Position numbers and translations under genes: made by a program. From NCBI RefSeq assembly GCF_001562115.1, contig NZ_CP013926.1, positions 558,001 to 622,000 of the forward strand: a stretch of DNA of 64,000 nucleotides, given 5' to 3'. The notes under the pieces were generated by a model that saw only the letters and a program-made list of their open reading frames with translations, had not been told where the DNA came from and ran no database searches. The DNA comes from Alteromonas stellipolaris. Lineage in GTDB: Bacteria; Pseudomonadota; Gammaproteobacteria; Enterobacterales; Alteromonadaceae. Positions 1 through 9,733 of this stretch are shown piece after piece; the first letter of the stretch is position 1, and every line of letters begins with the position of its first letter.

Positions 1-168
1 TTCACTAGAAAACTTAAGAAAAAGAAATAACGCGATACAGGCAAATACCGATCGCATTAGTGTGATATCACTGGCACTGAGGGGCACTAAATGTGAAAAA
101 AGCGCGGTACCGCCCAATAAGACAACGGTAAAGTGCAGTGATATCAAACTTCGTTTTACTGCATTCAT
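1..168 (-). CDS. EamA/DMT-family transporter, N-terminal part (cut by window edge)
   Basis: An open frame begins with ATG at 168 on the minus strand and runs off the left edge, giving 56 residues. The visible protein starts MNAVKRSL and has two hydrophobic stretches separated by a short loop (LVPLSASDITLMRS). That loop and the following FACIALFLFL segment resemble the first two helices of EamA (drug/metabolite transporter superfamily) proteins, which are inner-membrane permeases of about 300 residues with ten helices. The start lies 3 bases beyond the psd stop codon on the same strand, so it is probably co-transcribed with rsgA and psd. Substrate cannot be inferred. The coding call is firm; the family call rests on the N-terminus only. 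Confidence 0.7.
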   Translation of the reverse strand, partial: MNAVKRSLISLHFTVVLLGGTALFSHLVPLSASDITLMRSVFACIALFLFLKFSSE

Positions 169-171
169 AAA

Positions 172-1110
172 CTAGCTTGTTGTCGCTTGCGTGCCTAAAT
201 CAGCGCCTGAGTTATCGCCTAAATCAACGCCCGCATCAGTATTTACTGGCGCGTTCGCAGCAAAAGCCATTGGTTCACCTAAACGGGTTACTTGCCCAGG
301 TGCTAATGCATCAAAATCAATCATGTCTTTTTCGAAACATACCACAATGGTAGAGCCCAACTTAAAGCGACCTAGCTCGTCGCCCTTCGCAAGGTGTACG
401 CTTGCTTCGGTATCTTTCTCGTAAGTCCAGTGTTGTACATTTTTACCTGTAGGTGGCGACACAGTACCAGCCCAAACGGTTTCTATACTGGCAACAATCG
501 TAGCGCCAACCAGTACCATAGCCATTTTGCCTACGGGTGTATCAAATAGCGCCACAACACGCTCATTACGGGCAAACAAGCTTGGAATATTTTGAGCGGT
601 AAGTGGGTTTACTGAGAATAACTCGCCAGGCACATACACCATGTCGGTAAGCGTACCCTCTACCGGCATATGAATGCGGTGGTAGTCTCGAGGGGCTAAA
701 TAAATGGTAGCAAATTTTCCGTCTTTAAATGGAGCCGCTAAATCTGGCTTTCCGCCTAATAGGCTGGTAAGGCTAAAATCGTGCCCCTTAGCTTGAAATA
801 TACTGTCAGCTTCAATGTCGCCAAATTGACTTACCGTGCCATCTACCGCTTGAATTAACACATCTTCTCGTGGGTCAATGGTGCGAACTTCAGGCTTTAA
901 TGGGCGAGTGAAGAAGGCGTTGAAACTGCGGTAATGGGCAGGATCTGAATGCAAAGCCTCGCTCATATCAACATTATATTGCTTGATGAAAAGCTTGATA
1001 AGAAACGTAGTGAAACCACCAAGCTCTGCTGCCGCTAATTTGCCTACTAGGCGTGACAACAAATGTTTAGGGGTAATGTATTGTAAGTTTATTTTAAGCC
1101 AGTCCAGCAC
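172..1110 (-). CDS. psd: Phosphatidylserine decarboxylase proenzyme
   Basis: Converts phosphatidylserine to phosphatidylethanolamine at the inner membrane, the last step of PE synthesis. The 312-residue protein carries the LGST motif at about 251-254. In this family the chain self-cleaves between Gly and Ser, and the Ser becomes the pyruvoyl prosthetic group of the alpha subunit. The other members of the autocleavage triad are visible as Asp90 (AVDGTVS) and His147 (DYHRIHMP). Length is slightly above the usual 285-320 because of an Asn/Asp/Thr-rich C-terminal tail after the alpha subunit. It lies downstream of rsgA on the same strand, as in E. coli. The gap of about 170 bp contains a strong inverted repeat rather than a clear terminator. 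Confidence 0.96.
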   Translation of the reverse strand: MLDWLKINLQYITPKHLLSRLVGKLAAAELGGFTTFLIKLFIKQYNVDMSEALHSDPAHYRSFNAFFTRPLKPEVRTIDPREDVLIQAVDGTVSQFGDIEADSIFQAKGHDFSLTSLLGGKPDLAAPFKDGKFATIYLAPRDYHRIHMPVEGTLTDMVYVPGELFSVNPLTAQNIPSLFARNERVVALFDTPVGKMAMVLVGATIVASIETVWAGTVSPPTGKNVQHWTYEKDTEASVHLAKGDELGRFKLGSTIVVCFEKDMIDFDALAPGQVTRLGEPMAFAANAPVNTDAGVDLGDNSGADLGTQATTS

Positions 1111-1216
1111 GAAAGCTCTCCATTAAAAAGACAGGTTAATTGTACCCTAACTTATATGCGCGTAAGTAACTTTAAGATTATGTATGCTACAAACTTGGAA
1201 TAAGCCAGAAGGGGTG

Positions 1217-1256
1217 GGCTTGTTGAAGTAGTGTCAATATTCTGTTTCAACAAGCC
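1217..1256. repeat. 11-bp perfect inverted repeat between rsgA and psd
   Basis: GGCTTGTTGAA at 1217-1227 is exactly complemented by TTCAACAAGCC at 1246-1256, with an 18-base loop. It lies 22 bases past the rsgA stop on the minus strand. No T-run follows on either strand, so it is not a classical intrinsic terminator. An mRNA-stabilising or processing hairpin between two operon genes is possible. Confidence 0.6.
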
Positions 1257-1278
1257 AAACAAAGCGTAAAAATGCGCC

Positions 1279-2325
1279 TTATGCGCCAGGCGGTTGGCTG
1301 TGGCTCGGGCGCTGCTCGTCCATGGTAGTTAGTATTTTGTGGTAGCTAGCAAAACGCTCGGCATTAATTTTTCCTTCGTCTACAGCCTCCCGAAGAATAC
1401 AGCCAGGATCGTTAAGGTGTTTACAGTCACGGAACTTACACCCGCCTAAGTAATCTCTAAATTCGATAAAGCCCCAGGTAATTCGTTCGGTAGGAATGTG
1501 CCATAAGCCAAACTCACGGACGCCAGGGGAATCAATTAAATCGCCGCCAGCCGGTAAATGCAGTAGCTTGGCTGCGGTAGTGGTGTGTTGGCCTAAGCCT
1601 GAGTTATCTGATACTTCACCGGTAAGTATGTCAGCACCAGGCAAAACTTGATTAATTAAACTAGATTTACCTACACCCGATTGACCTACGAAAACACTGA
1701 CGTTGTTATCAAGATAGGCATTAAGCTCATCAATACCTTCACCGGTTTTACAGCTGGTGAAAAGTACGTCATAACCTAAGTCGGTATAAACCTTTAATTG
1801 CTCATTAATGGTTTCTCTTTCACTTTGTGAAAGCAGCTCCACTTTGTTTAAAACAATAAACGGCGTAATACCAATGTCTTCACAGGCCACTAAATAGCGA
1901 TCGATAATGTGAGTAGATAATGAAGGCAGGGTAGCGCTTACCACAATAATTTTATCGATATTAGCGGCAATGGGCTTTATACCATCGTAAAAGTCGGGGC
2001 GGGTAAGTACTGAATGGCGGTCATTAACAATTTCAATTACACCACGCACACTGCCAGAGTCGGCATCGTCGCCTTTACTAAAAAGCACTTTATCGCCACA
2101 TACCACAGAGTCAACCGTACGGCGGATATGACACCGTGACACATTGCCTTCGGCGTCTTCAACATCTGCATGTTTACCAAAGCGACCCGTCACCACGCCG
2201 CTTATCAGTTGGCTTTCATCTAGCGATGATTGCTTATTGTCACCATGCTTATCTTGCAACCGTTTACTTCTATTGGCTGCGACTTGGCGTTTCTGTCTGT
2301 GTGTAAGTTTTGGTTTTTTCGCCAC
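1279..2325 (-). CDS. rsgA: Small ribosomal subunit biogenesis GTPase RsgA
   Basis: A circularly permuted GTPase that checks late 30S subunit maturation. The 348-residue protein begins with a Lys/Arg-rich extension ([14 protein letters not shown]) followed by an OB-fold. The GTPase motifs come in permuted order: G4 NKVE at about 160-163, then the P-loop GQSGVGKS at about 214-221, then G3 DSPG at about 265-268. A C-terminal zinc knuckle is formed by Cys296, Cys301, His303 and Cys309. The start is GTG at 2325, with only a weak purine-rich stretch upstream. It is divergent from orn, with psd downstream, the same neighbourhood as in E. coli. Confidence 0.96.
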   Translation of the reverse strand: MAKKPKLTHRQKRQVAANRSKRLQDKHGDNKQSSLDESQLISGVVTGRFGKHADVEDAEGNVSRCHIRRTVDSVVCGDKVLFSKGDDADSGSVRGVIEIVNDRHSVLTRPDFYDGIKPIAANIDKIIVVSATLPSLSTHIIDRYLVACEDIGITPFIVLNKVELLSQSERETINEQLKVYTDLGYDVLFTSCKTGEGIDELNAYLDNNVSVFVGQSGVGKSSLINQVLPGADILTGEVSDNSGLGQHTTTAAKLLHLPAGGDLIDSPGVREFGLWHIPTERITWGFIEFRDYLGGCKFRDCKHLNDPGCILREAVDEGKINAERFASYHKILTTMDEQRPSHSQPPGA

Positions 2326-2409
2326 GATTCTTTTCTAGTTCACGTATACTGCGCTTATAATAACGTTTGTAGGGCATGGTTGCCATGCCTCAGTACTAAG
2401 AGGAAGCCG

Positions 2410-2955
2410 ATGACAAAGCACGACAGTAATTTAGTGTGGATTGATATGGAGATGACAGGACTCGATCCAGAGACTTGTGTGGTGATGGAAATTGCCACCA
2501 TAGTGACAGATGCACAGCTAAATGTGCTTGCTGAAGGCCCCGTCATTGCGGTGCATCAGCCTGATGACGTACTTGATAATATGGACGAGTGGTGTACGCG
2601 GGTACACGGTGAAACTGGGCTTACTGCGCGTTGTCGTGCGAGTACGATAAATGAAGCTGAAGCCGCCCGTCAAACCATGGCATTCTTGGCTGACTATGTT
2701 GATGCAGGCAAGTCGCCTTTGTGCGGTAACACCATAGGTCAAGATAGACGCTTTATGGTGAAGTACATGCCAGAACTAGAAGAATACTTTCACTATCGCA
2801 GTATTGATGTGAGCAGCGTAAAAGAGCTAATTAAGCGATGGAAGCCGGAAGTATTAGACGGATTTGATAAAAAGGGTGTTCACCTTGCCCTTGATGATAT
2901 TCGCGAGTCTATTGAAGAAATGCGCTACTACCGTGAGAAAGTGTTCACGATTTAA
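2410..2955 (+). CDS. orn: Oligoribonuclease
   Basis: A 3'-5' exoribonuclease that degrades the final di- and short oligonucleotides of RNA decay, including pGpG from cyclic-di-GMP turnover. The 181-residue length is typical. DEDDh catalytic residues are visible: Asp12 and Glu14 in [11 protein letters not shown], the Asp of NTIGQDRRF, and the His/Asp pair in [10 protein letters not shown] near the end. The frame stays open upstream to 2230, but the start at 2410 has a good ribosome-binding site (AGAGGAAG, spacing 5-6) and gives the family's normal N-terminus. It is divergently arranged to rsgA. The same cell encodes at least one diguanylate cyclase (15787-17682), so an Orn role in pGpG removal is relevant. 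Confidence 0.97.
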   Translation: MTKHDSNLVWIDMEMTGLDPETCVVMEIATIVTDAQLNVLAEGPVIAVHQPDDVLDNMDEWCTRVHGETGLTARCRASTINEAEAARQTMAFLADYVDAGKSPLCGNTIGQDRRFMVKYMPELEEYFHYRSIDVSSVKELIKRWKPEVLDGFDKKGVHLALDDIRESIEEMRYYREKVFTI

Positions 2956-2995
2956 GCGGTAAGGGGGCGTTTGTACAAAAAAATCCAATTAATGG

Positions 2996-3023
2996 TTGCC
3001 AAATAAAAATATTTTTGTACAAT
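2996..3023 (+). promoter_or_regulatory. Probable sigma70 promoter of the tRNA-Gly genes
   Basis: TTGCCA at 2996-3001 and TACAAT at 3018-3023 are separated by 16 bp and followed by a GC-rich discriminator (GCGCACC). That layout is typical of stable-RNA promoters under stringent control. Transcription would start near 3030, ahead of tRNA-Gly. Confidence 0.6.
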
Positions 3024-3029
3024 GCGCAC

Positions 3030-3055
3030 CACTTCAAAACGAAGTGCCTTTTTTT
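3030..3055 (+). terminator. Short hairpin with T-run between promoter and first tRNA-Gly
   Basis: CACTTC at 3030-3035 and GAAGTG at 3041-3046 form a six-pair stem with a five-base loop. CC and seven T residues follow (3049-3055). It may terminate orn transcription. It sits downstream of the proposed tRNA promoter, so it would also be in the tRNA leader. The stem is short, so termination strength is uncertain. Confidence 0.45.
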
Positions 3056-3059
3056 GTAT

Positions 3060-3135
<76 letters not shown>

Positions 3136-3202
3136 AAAAACTTAGTGTGAATTGAAAAGTTTAGACTATACCAATCTTCAGATGCAAAAGCATCGACTCT
3201 AT

Positions 3203-3490
<288 letters not shown>

Positions 3491-4105
3491 AATTTTCATA
3501 TCTTAGTCATCAATTGAAACTATTTTAATTTGATTAATGCGACCCCTGTGGGTCCAGCGAATCTCGGTATAACAAGTGTCAGCCAGTTATCAATTTTATT
3601 TCCTACGCAGTAATTCCTAATAGTCGACGGGTTTCTGTTCCTGAAATTGCACCACTATTTAAATTAAGCTTGTTCATTTGTGCCCAGATTGCTAGCAAAA
3701 GCGCGTTAGCAAGCTCACAAAAGCGCAGATGAATGTAAATTTCCTTCCGGAATACGTATAAAAAGACCTTAAATTTTGAATGGGTTTTTATTCTTGAGTT
3801 ATCGCACTTTTTTGGGGCGCGTTTTCACTAATTTGGTGATGCTGGGTAAAACTATCTAAGTATCAATAGTTAAGCTTGCATTAAATGCGGCTATCATTAG
3901 CTTTATTTCAAAATTAGTGCATGCATGCGCGATATTAGAGCATATTTATTCAAAAAATATTAAATATTAATGTGTTTTTGCTTTAGAATGCGCGCCGTTT
4001 ACGGCACAGATTCTGCTACGGATCATGCTGAAAATACTGATGCACGTACCCAATAATAAAATTAATGGGTACTAGATAGAAGCCCCGCCAGGAGAAAACA
4101 CAAGC
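3491..4105. other. Intergenic region before the TonB-dependent receptor
   Basis: No convincing gene in about 600 bp. It holds the degenerate tail of the tRNA-linked repeat (to about 3570), an AT-rich stretch, and a -10-like TAGAAT at 3984-3989 without a clear -35. A possible long leader follows, and AGGAGA at 4090-4095 is the receptor's ribosome-binding site. Confidence 0.5.
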
Positions 4106-6580
4106 ATGCATTATAAAGGCAGCACTTTCGGGTACTCTTTGGTTGCCGGCGCTGTATTTACTGCTTTAACCAGCAGTGCAGTTGTCGCCCAAGAAGTTAC
4201 TGTAGATGAAAAACAAGTAGAAACAATTGAAGTTACTGCAACACGCCGAAGCGGCACTTTGCAGGAAGTTCCAATTAATATCTCCGCCATAACATCGGAC
4301 GTGTTGGCCCAACAAAATATTGAAGACCTAGACTCAGTAGCACGCTGGGTACCAGGCTTGACCGTCACCGATCAGGGTGGTCGAAATGATTCTCCTATTA
4401 TCGTGCGTGGCTTGAATACAAACTCATCTGGACCCGGTTCAGATGGCGGCACGGTAGCAACTTACTTTGGCGAAATACCGCTTTTCCTTAACATGCGTTT
4501 ACTCGATGTAGACCGTGTTGAAGTACTGATTGGGCCACAAGGCACCTTATATGGCGCTGGCACACTTGGTGGTGCCATTCGCTATATTCCAAAAGCAGTT
4601 GATTTAGATTTTACCACGGCAGAAATTACCGGTGATGTCTTCACCATGGAAGAGAGTAATTCACTAGGTGGCGAGGGAAGTTTCGTATTCAACGCGCCTA
4701 TTATTGAAGGTGAGTTGGGTGTTCGTGCATCACTAAACTACTTCAATAACCCTGGTTTTATTGATTACAACTACGTTGTACAAGAAGGTGGGGTTTCACT
4801 GCCCGATCCTGATTGGACTGACAGCACTGCCATCAGCGATAACTTACGCCAAGTGGAAGATGCTAACGGTGAAGACACGCTAACAGGCCGAATTGCGGTA
4901 CGTTGGTTACCCACCGACACCATAGACGCTACGCTTACCTATTTCTTCCAAACACAGGATGTAGAGGGCCGTTCAATCAGCCACTACAATGCGTTGTCTG
5001 ATGAAAACGGTTTAAGTGCGTTAGTCGGTAAATACGAGTCGGCTTATCGTTATGAAGAGCCGCGTGAAAAAGAAGATTCATTATTAAGCTTAGAAGTAAA
5101 AGCCGATCTTGGTTTTGCTGAATTAGTGTCGGCGACGGGCTACTCGAAATTTGAATCAGACGGTCAACGTGACCAAACTGACTTACTTATTCGCTTAGAC
5201 TACAGCTACGAAGAATTCCCAGCGTTTTCTTCTTACACGGAAGAATTATCGGAACGCTCTACGCTTACCCAAGAAGTTCGCTTAGTGTCGCTAGACGATG
5301 GTCCACTATCGTGGATTGTGGGTGGTTTCTATTACGACACTGATAGTGAAGGCACCAGTAAAGAATTTACTCCTAACTTTGACGTGTATGCCATTGAAGT
5401 ATGGGGCGTTGAAGGTAACTATCGCCCAGATAGCCTTGAATACTTCTCTGCTGACGAAATTGATATTACTGAAAAAGCACTTTTCGGTGAGCTAACTTAT
5501 GAAATTACCGATAAGTGGGATGCCACTATTGGTTTACGAGCTTATGATTATGAAGTGTCAGCACGCTCGGGCGTAGATTTGCCACTTTATTACTCTGTAT
5601 TTGAAGGTCGTGCTTCTGATTCTATCGATTTAGAATTAACCGAAGCACCTACTGAAGATGACAGCGGTACGTTATTTAAATTTAATACGAGTTACAAATT
5701 CACTAGCGATACCATGGCCTACGCGACAATCAGCGAAGGTTTCCGTATTGGTGGTGCTAATGGTGCACCAGCGTGCCCAGACAACGTTGATGATTTGAAT
5801 AACCAAATAGTGTGCGCATTACCTGATGAGCAAACTTACGGTGCAGATACTACGACCAACTATGAGCTTGGCGTTAAAACCAACTTCTTCAACAACAAAC
5901 TTCAGGTTAATACCTCTTTGTTCTATGTTGATTGGGAAGACCCACAAGTTACTGGTGCAACTGTAAATGGTCAGCAAACCATTACGGTTAATGCTGAAGG
6001 CGCTGCATCTAAAGGGCTAGAGTTGTCGTTACGTGGTCGCGCAAATGACTACTTAACCATGTATGCCACGTATGCCCATACTAAAGCAGAGCTAACCGCT
6101 GATGCGCCATTCTTGTTTACAGCCCAAGGTGAAGCGGGAACTGAACTACAAGATTTTTATGATGGTAAAGACGGGGATCGTCTGCCAGGTTCAGCCGAGC
6201 ATCAATTTTCATTTGGTATGACTTACAGCCAAGAAGTATTTGGCGATAAAATGCTAGATGTGAACTATGGTATCACTGCACAAAGTGATATCTACACAAC
6301 GGTTGGTTTACGCCAGGATGGTGAAGCGTTACCAGGTTATGCTATCAGTAACTTGAATGCGCGTATTTCATCTGAAACTTGGTCGGTAACCTTGTACATC
6401 GACAACCTGTTCGACAAATATGCATTTGTGTCTACACGACGTAACGTAAGTGATATTGGCGAAGGTGTATACGACAGTGTACTTCAACCAAACGGCACTG
6501 AATTAAGCCGTAACTACGGCCATTACATATTGACGCCGCGTACCGTAGGCCTGAAGTTCAACTACAAGTTTGATATGTAG
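4106..6580 (+). CDS. TonB-dependent outer-membrane receptor
   Basis: An 824-residue outer-membrane importer powered by TonB-ExbBD. A signal peptide (hydrophobic core LVAGAVFTALTSSAVVA, cleavage around AQE) is followed by a TonB-box-like segment (VETIEVTATRR, about 38-48). A plug domain contains the VRGLNTNSS and GPQGTLYGAGTLGGAIRYIPK signatures, and a long beta-barrel ends with a TonB-receptor-style terminal strand (VGLKFNYKFDM). The ribosome-binding site AGGAGA supports the start. A strong terminator follows. The ligand is not evident: the plug resembles the large alteromonad/sphingomonad receptor group, which includes carbohydrate, siderophore and other importers. The next gene on the same strand is a TPR-sulfotransferase, but the terminator suggests separate transcription. 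Confidence 0.93.
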   Translation: MHYKGSTFGYSLVAGAVFTALTSSAVVAQEVTVDEKQVETIEVTATRRSGTLQEVPINISAITSDVLAQQNIEDLDSVARWVPGLTVTDQGGRNDSPIIVRGLNTNSSGPGSDGGTVATYFGEIPLFLNMRLLDVDRVEVLIGPQGTLYGAGTLGGAIRYIPKAVDLDFTTAEITGDVFTMEESNSLGGEGSFVFNAPIIEGELGVRASLNYFNNPGFIDYNYVVQEGGVSLPDPDWTDSTAISDNLRQVEDANGEDTLTGRIAVRWLPTDTIDATLTYFFQTQDVEGRSISHYNALSDENGLSALVGKYESAYRYEEPREKEDSLLSLEVKADLGFAELVSATGYSKFESDGQRDQTDLLIRLDYSYEEFPAFSSYTEELSERSTLTQEVRLVSLDDGPLSWIVGGFYYDTDSEGTSKEFTPNFDVYAIEVWGVEGNYRPDSLEYFSADEIDITEKALFGELTYEITDKWDATIGLRAYDYEVSARSGVDLPLYYSVFEGRASDSIDLELTEAPTEDDSGTLFKFNTSYKFTSDTMAYATISEGFRIGGANGAPACPDNVDDLNNQIVCALPDEQTYGADTTTNYELGVKTNFFNNKLQVNTSLFYVDWEDPQVTGATVNGQQTITVNAEGAASKGLELSLRGRANDYLTMYATYAHTKAELTADAPFLFTAQGEAGTELQDFYDGKDGDRLPGSAEHQFSFGMTYSQEVFGDKMLDVNYGITAQSDIYTTVGLRQDGEALPGYAISNLNARISSETWSVTLYIDNLFDKYAFVSTRRNVSDIGEGVYDSVLQPNGTELSRNYGHYILTPRTVGLKFNYKFDM

Positions 6581-6603
6581 TAGTATTACTTATAGTACTT
6601 ATT

Positions 6604-6631
6604 AAAGGCACTCCATGGAGTGCCTTTTTTT
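6604..6631 (+). terminator. Intrinsic terminator after the TonB receptor
   Basis: An 18-base perfect palindrome (GGCACTCC/GGAGTGCC around AT, 6607-6624), flanked by AAA on the left and seven T residues at 6625-6631. Confidence 0.9.
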
Positions 6632-6721
6632 CAGGTTTATGATGATTAACGTTAGCAAAAAATATCAACGAAAAAACAATTACCACAAACAGTATTGACG
6701 ATACCGCTATGACATACAAAA

Positions 6722-8320
6722 ATGATAGATAAACAACAGCATTTCAATGTGGCTACCACAGCCATTAGCAAACGAGACTATACGTCAGCACATAAAGCCT
6801 GCGTAGAGGTTATTCAGACCTTTGGCGACGACCCTCATGCTTATTTTCTTTTGGGTATCATCCACATTGAAATAGGGCAAATTAATAAAGCGGTTAAATT
6901 ATTAGAAAAGTCGAATAGCCTTGAGGCTAGAGCCCTGACTTATGCTTATCTCGCCAAATGCTTTGCACTCACTGGCGATCTTAACCTTGCCCAAGCCGCC
7001 GCTAAAAAGGCCCCACCAACGTCCCTGACGCGAGCGCTAGATTTAGATACCGTGGGCGTAGCGTTAAGCAGAGTAGGCGACCATGAAGGTGCGCTTTCTT
7101 ATTTTAAACGAGCGTTATCTATTGATAACGACAATCCGCAGTTTCATTATAATTATGGCGTGAGTAGTAAGTTCGCCGGTCATTTTGCGCATGCTAGAGA
7201 GCATTTCGAACGCGCAATTTCATTAAACCCCAATTTTTATCAGGCACATTTTGCATTATCAGACTTAGGCGGGGTTACGACTGAGAAAAATCATATCGAC
7301 CGTTTGCTAGTTGCATCACGCACCTGCGAAAAGCATGTGGAAGGGCGGCTACACATTGGCCATGCATTAGCAAAAGAATATGAAGCGTTAGGGCAATATG
7401 ATAAGGCTTTTGAAGCACTACGGCACGCCAAAGCGCCTAAACAACAAGCCAGCCAAGATGCCTTTGCAGACTACCAAGCGTTATTCGACTATTTACAGCA
7501 GCAAGCGCAAAGCGCTATTGAAGGTATTGACGTAGACGCTGATAAAAGCGCGATTGAGCGTATTAAAGCAATAGGGGCACAAGATGATTCGCCAATTTTC
7601 GTCATAGGTATGCCCCGCTCTGGCACTACCTTGGTAGAGCGTATTTTAAGTCACCATAGCCAAGTCGCCTCTGGCGGCGAACTACAAGATTTCGGGGTGG
7701 CAGTAAAATCGCTGGCTAATACGCCATCACAACATGTTCTTGATTTAGACACCCTCAAAGCGGCCGAAAACCTTAATATGCAAGAAATTGGGGAATGCTA
7801 CCTAGCGCGAACCGCTTACCTTAAACAAGACGGACAGCGCTTAGTAGATAAGCTGCCGTTTAATTTCTTTTATGTGGATCTTATTCGCCGTGCATTACCG
7901 AACGCTAAAATCATTTGTTTGATGCGAGATCCCATGGATACCTGTGTGGGCAACTATCGCCAGCTATTCTCTATTCATAGCCCATACTACGCGTATGCTT
8001 ATGATTTAAATGTTGTCGGGCGTTTCTACCTGCGATTTAAAAAGGTAATGGAAGCATGGGCGCAGAAATTTCCTGACAACGTGCATATCCAATCTTACGA
8101 AGCATTGGCGACCAACCCTACTCAAGAAGTCCCCAAATTACTTTCGTTTTGCAATTTAACCTGGGAAGAACAGTGTCTACATGTAGAGCGAAATACACTG
8201 CCAGTTTCTACGGCCAGCAAGGTACAAGTGCGCGAAGCAATAAATACTCGTTCGATAGGGCGCTGGAAACAGTATGGCGACCAAACTGCATCGCTACAAA
8301 AATTGTTAGGCCATTGTTAA
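6722..8320 (+). CDS. TPR-containing sulfotransferase family protein
   Basis: A 532-residue protein with two parts. Residues 1 to about 260 are tetratricopeptide-type helical repeats (for example the stretches around ALSYFKRALSIDNDNPQ and AREHFERAISLNPN). From about 285 there is a PAPS-dependent sulfotransferase domain. The 5'-phosphosulfate loop IGMPRSGTT lies at about 295-303, and the 3'-phosphate region at about 376-405 includes DKLPFNFFYVD and CLMRDPMDTC. Known relatives transfer sulfate from PAPS to hydroxyl groups of proteins, carbohydrates or small molecules. The acceptor here cannot be deduced. No signal peptide is seen, so it is probably cytoplasmic. TPRs suggest a protein partner or substrate. 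Confidence 0.88.
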   Translation: MIDKQQHFNVATTAISKRDYTSAHKACVEVIQTFGDDPHAYFLLGIIHIEIGQINKAVKLLEKSNSLEARALTYAYLAKCFALTGDLNLAQAAAKKAPPTSLTRALDLDTVGVALSRVGDHEGALSYFKRALSIDNDNPQFHYNYGVSSKFAGHFAHAREHFERAISLNPNFYQAHFALSDLGGVTTEKNHIDRLLVASRTCEKHVEGRLHIGHALAKEYEALGQYDKAFEALRHAKAPKQQASQDAFADYQALFDYLQQQAQSAIEGIDVDADKSAIERIKAIGAQDDSPIFVIGMPRSGTTLVERILSHHSQVASGGELQDFGVAVKSLANTPSQHVLDLDTLKAAENLNMQEIGECYLARTAYLKQDGQRLVDKLPFNFFYVDLIRRALPNAKIICLMRDPMDTCVGNYRQLFSIHSPYYAYAYDLNVVGRFYLRFKKVMEAWAQKFPDNVHIQSYEALATNPTQEVPKLLSFCNLTWEEQCLHVERNTLPVSTASKVQVREAINTRSIGRWKQYGDQTASLQKLLGHC

Positions 8321-8395
8321 AATTACTTGCATCCTTTGCGGTGGGAGCATAACCTCACTGGTCTAACCAGAAGAAAGTGTTTCAGAGAGAAGATT

Positions 8396-8890
8396 ATGTC
8401 CGTACCAAACCCCCTTCGCAGCTTTGCGAAAAAAGCCAATACCTATCCAACATGGCTACGCCAGCGTATGCTGACGTGGATGTTCCGGTACAAAGTGAAA
8501 CTAACGGGTACGGTCAGCATCGATATTCTGGAAACCGATTTGAAATCGGTTACTTTCCGTCAGAAAAACTATAAAAAGGCCCAAAACCATATTGGCAGCG
8601 TGCATGCTGCGGCAATGGCATTGTTGGCAGAATCGTCAACGGGCTTTGTTGTGGGTGTTAACCTACCTGGTGACAAATTACCGCTTATCAAAGAAATGAA
8701 TTTTAAATATGTGAAGCGCGCCCAAGGTGATATGCACGCAGTGGCGCACCTTACAGATGAACAAATAGCGTTGATGCAAACTCAAGAAAAAGGTGAGGTG
8801 ACGGTAGCCGTTAAGGTAACAGATGCCCAAGGTATTGAACCGGTTCTGTGTGAAATGGTTTGGGCTTGGGTGCCGAAAACCAGGAAGTAG
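8396..8890 (+). CDS. DUF4442 hotdog-fold protein (thioesterase-like)
   Basis: A 164-residue protein matching the DUF4442 family, which has the hotdog fold of PaaI-type acyl-CoA thioesterases. The characteristic central segment NHIGSVHAAAMALLAESSTG (about 62-81) corresponds to the hotdog helix. The frame stays open upstream to 8327, but ATG at 8396 follows a clear purine-rich site (CAGAGAGAAG) and gives a normal length. It lies 75 bases after the sulfotransferase and could share its transcript. Enzymatic activity and acyl substrate are not established for this family, so a thioesterase role is inference. Confidence 0.82.
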   Translation: MSVPNPLRSFAKKANTYPTWLRQRMLTWMFRYKVKLTGTVSIDILETDLKSVTFRQKNYKKAQNHIGSVHAAAMALLAESSTGFVVGVNLPGDKLPLIKEMNFKYVKRAQGDMHAVAHLTDEQIALMQTQEKGEVTVAVKVTDAQGIEPVLCEMVWAWVPKTRK

Positions 8891-9014
8891 TACCTGCCCT
8901 ACATGCCGTAATCAGAATGCGCGTTAGTACTAAGTGTGCGTTACTTATGTAGCGCGCTTCTCTATCGGTGCATTTTACAGTTTTGTTAAGTTTTCTTTTA
9001 TCACGTTTTTCTGT

Positions 9015-9043
9015 TTGACAGCATTGTTGATCCCAACTATCTA
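9015..9043 (+). promoter_or_regulatory. Probable sigma70 promoter of maoP
   Basis: TTGACA at 9015-9020 and TATCTA at 9038-9043 are separated by exactly 17 bp. They precede a leader of about 100 bases before the maoP start. Confidence 0.55.
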
Positions 9044-9150
9044 ATTATCAGTGTAATGAGCCAAGCGGCACAGTCGCGCGGTTAATGGTTCCTCATCGGC
9101 AGCAGATGGGGAGTATGATAATAGCTAGACAGGCTGAGATAGGGGGTCAT

Positions 9151-9531
9151 ATGACAACGTTATCCAGAGAGAAACTGATTAACCGTCCGTTTGCTGATAA
9201 AAAGCATTACCCTTATGGTTTTGCACGCTCCGGTGATTTTTCAATTTCTGAAAGCAAGTTATTGCAAGCCCATGGTAGTTTGTTTGCAGCCTTAGTCGAT
9301 GGCAAGATTGAACCAAGTTCAGACATTGAAATAAATTATCTTAATGCTGCGTTGGGGCAATGTGAGCCACAAACGCCTCAGGCCAAAGCATGGGTCAAAT
9401 ATCAAACCCGAATCAATCGGCCAAAAGCGGCCAGTATTTATGGTTCTAAGCGTGCTGTAACAGAATATGCAGACGATAATATGGGAATAGATGATAATAG
9501 TGACCTTGAAATAGACATTGATGACGATTAG
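9151..9531 (+). CDS. maoP: MaoP/DUF413 macrodomain Ori organisation protein
   Basis: A 126-residue protein of the DUF413 family. E. coli MaoP (YifE) is needed, together with the DNA site maoS, for the Ori macrodomain. Conserved features are DKKHYPYGFARSGDFSI near the N-terminus (about 14-30), ESKLLQAHG, and WVKYQTRINRPK. The C-terminus is strongly acidic (DDNMGIDDNSDLEIDIDDD), as in relatives. The frame continues upstream to 9085, but AGGGGG at 9141-9146 just before ATG 9151 marks the start. It lies upstream of ilvI; in E. coli maoP also lies close to an ilv operon. Function is assigned by family only. Confidence 0.88.
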   Translation: MTTLSREKLINRPFADKKHYPYGFARSGDFSISESKLLQAHGSLFAALVDGKIEPSSDIEINYLNAALGQCEPQTPQAKAWVKYQTRINRPKAASIYGSKRAVTEYADDNMGIDDNSDLEIDIDDD

Positions 9532-9638
9532 TTGTTAATTTCTTGTGAAGGCTATCCTAATAATAGCTATTAATTTCACCAAATCGAAAGATTCATCCTA
9601 ATTATCTTGAATATTGGGATATATATCTCACTTTTGTG

Positions 9639-9716
9639 CGGTTTGGTGTTTTATCTTCCTACTTCCTTCGTTATAGTCCGCTCATCGTCAACATTCGCTG
9701 ACAATACACCAAACCG
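9639..9716. promoter_or_regulatory. 11-bp inverted repeat bracketing the ilvI promoter region
   Basis: CGGTTTGGTGT at 9639-9649 is the exact reverse complement of ACACCAAACCG at 9706-9716, with 56 bp between. The interval contains TATAGT at 9672-9677, a plausible -10 element. The right arm ends 4 bases before the ilvI ribosome-binding site AGGAGA (9721-9726). Two half-sites for a regulator, or a long-range mRNA stem, are both possible. I see no leader peptide rich in Ile/Val/Leu. Confidence 0.5.
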
Positions 9717-9733
9717 ATACAGGAGATAGTACT

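Noticed and set aside
3491-4105. Riboswitch upstream of the TonB receptor (cobalamin type was considered)
   Set aside because: I could not find the conserved B12-box or a plausible multi-stem aptamer; the region is AT-rich without matching motifs.
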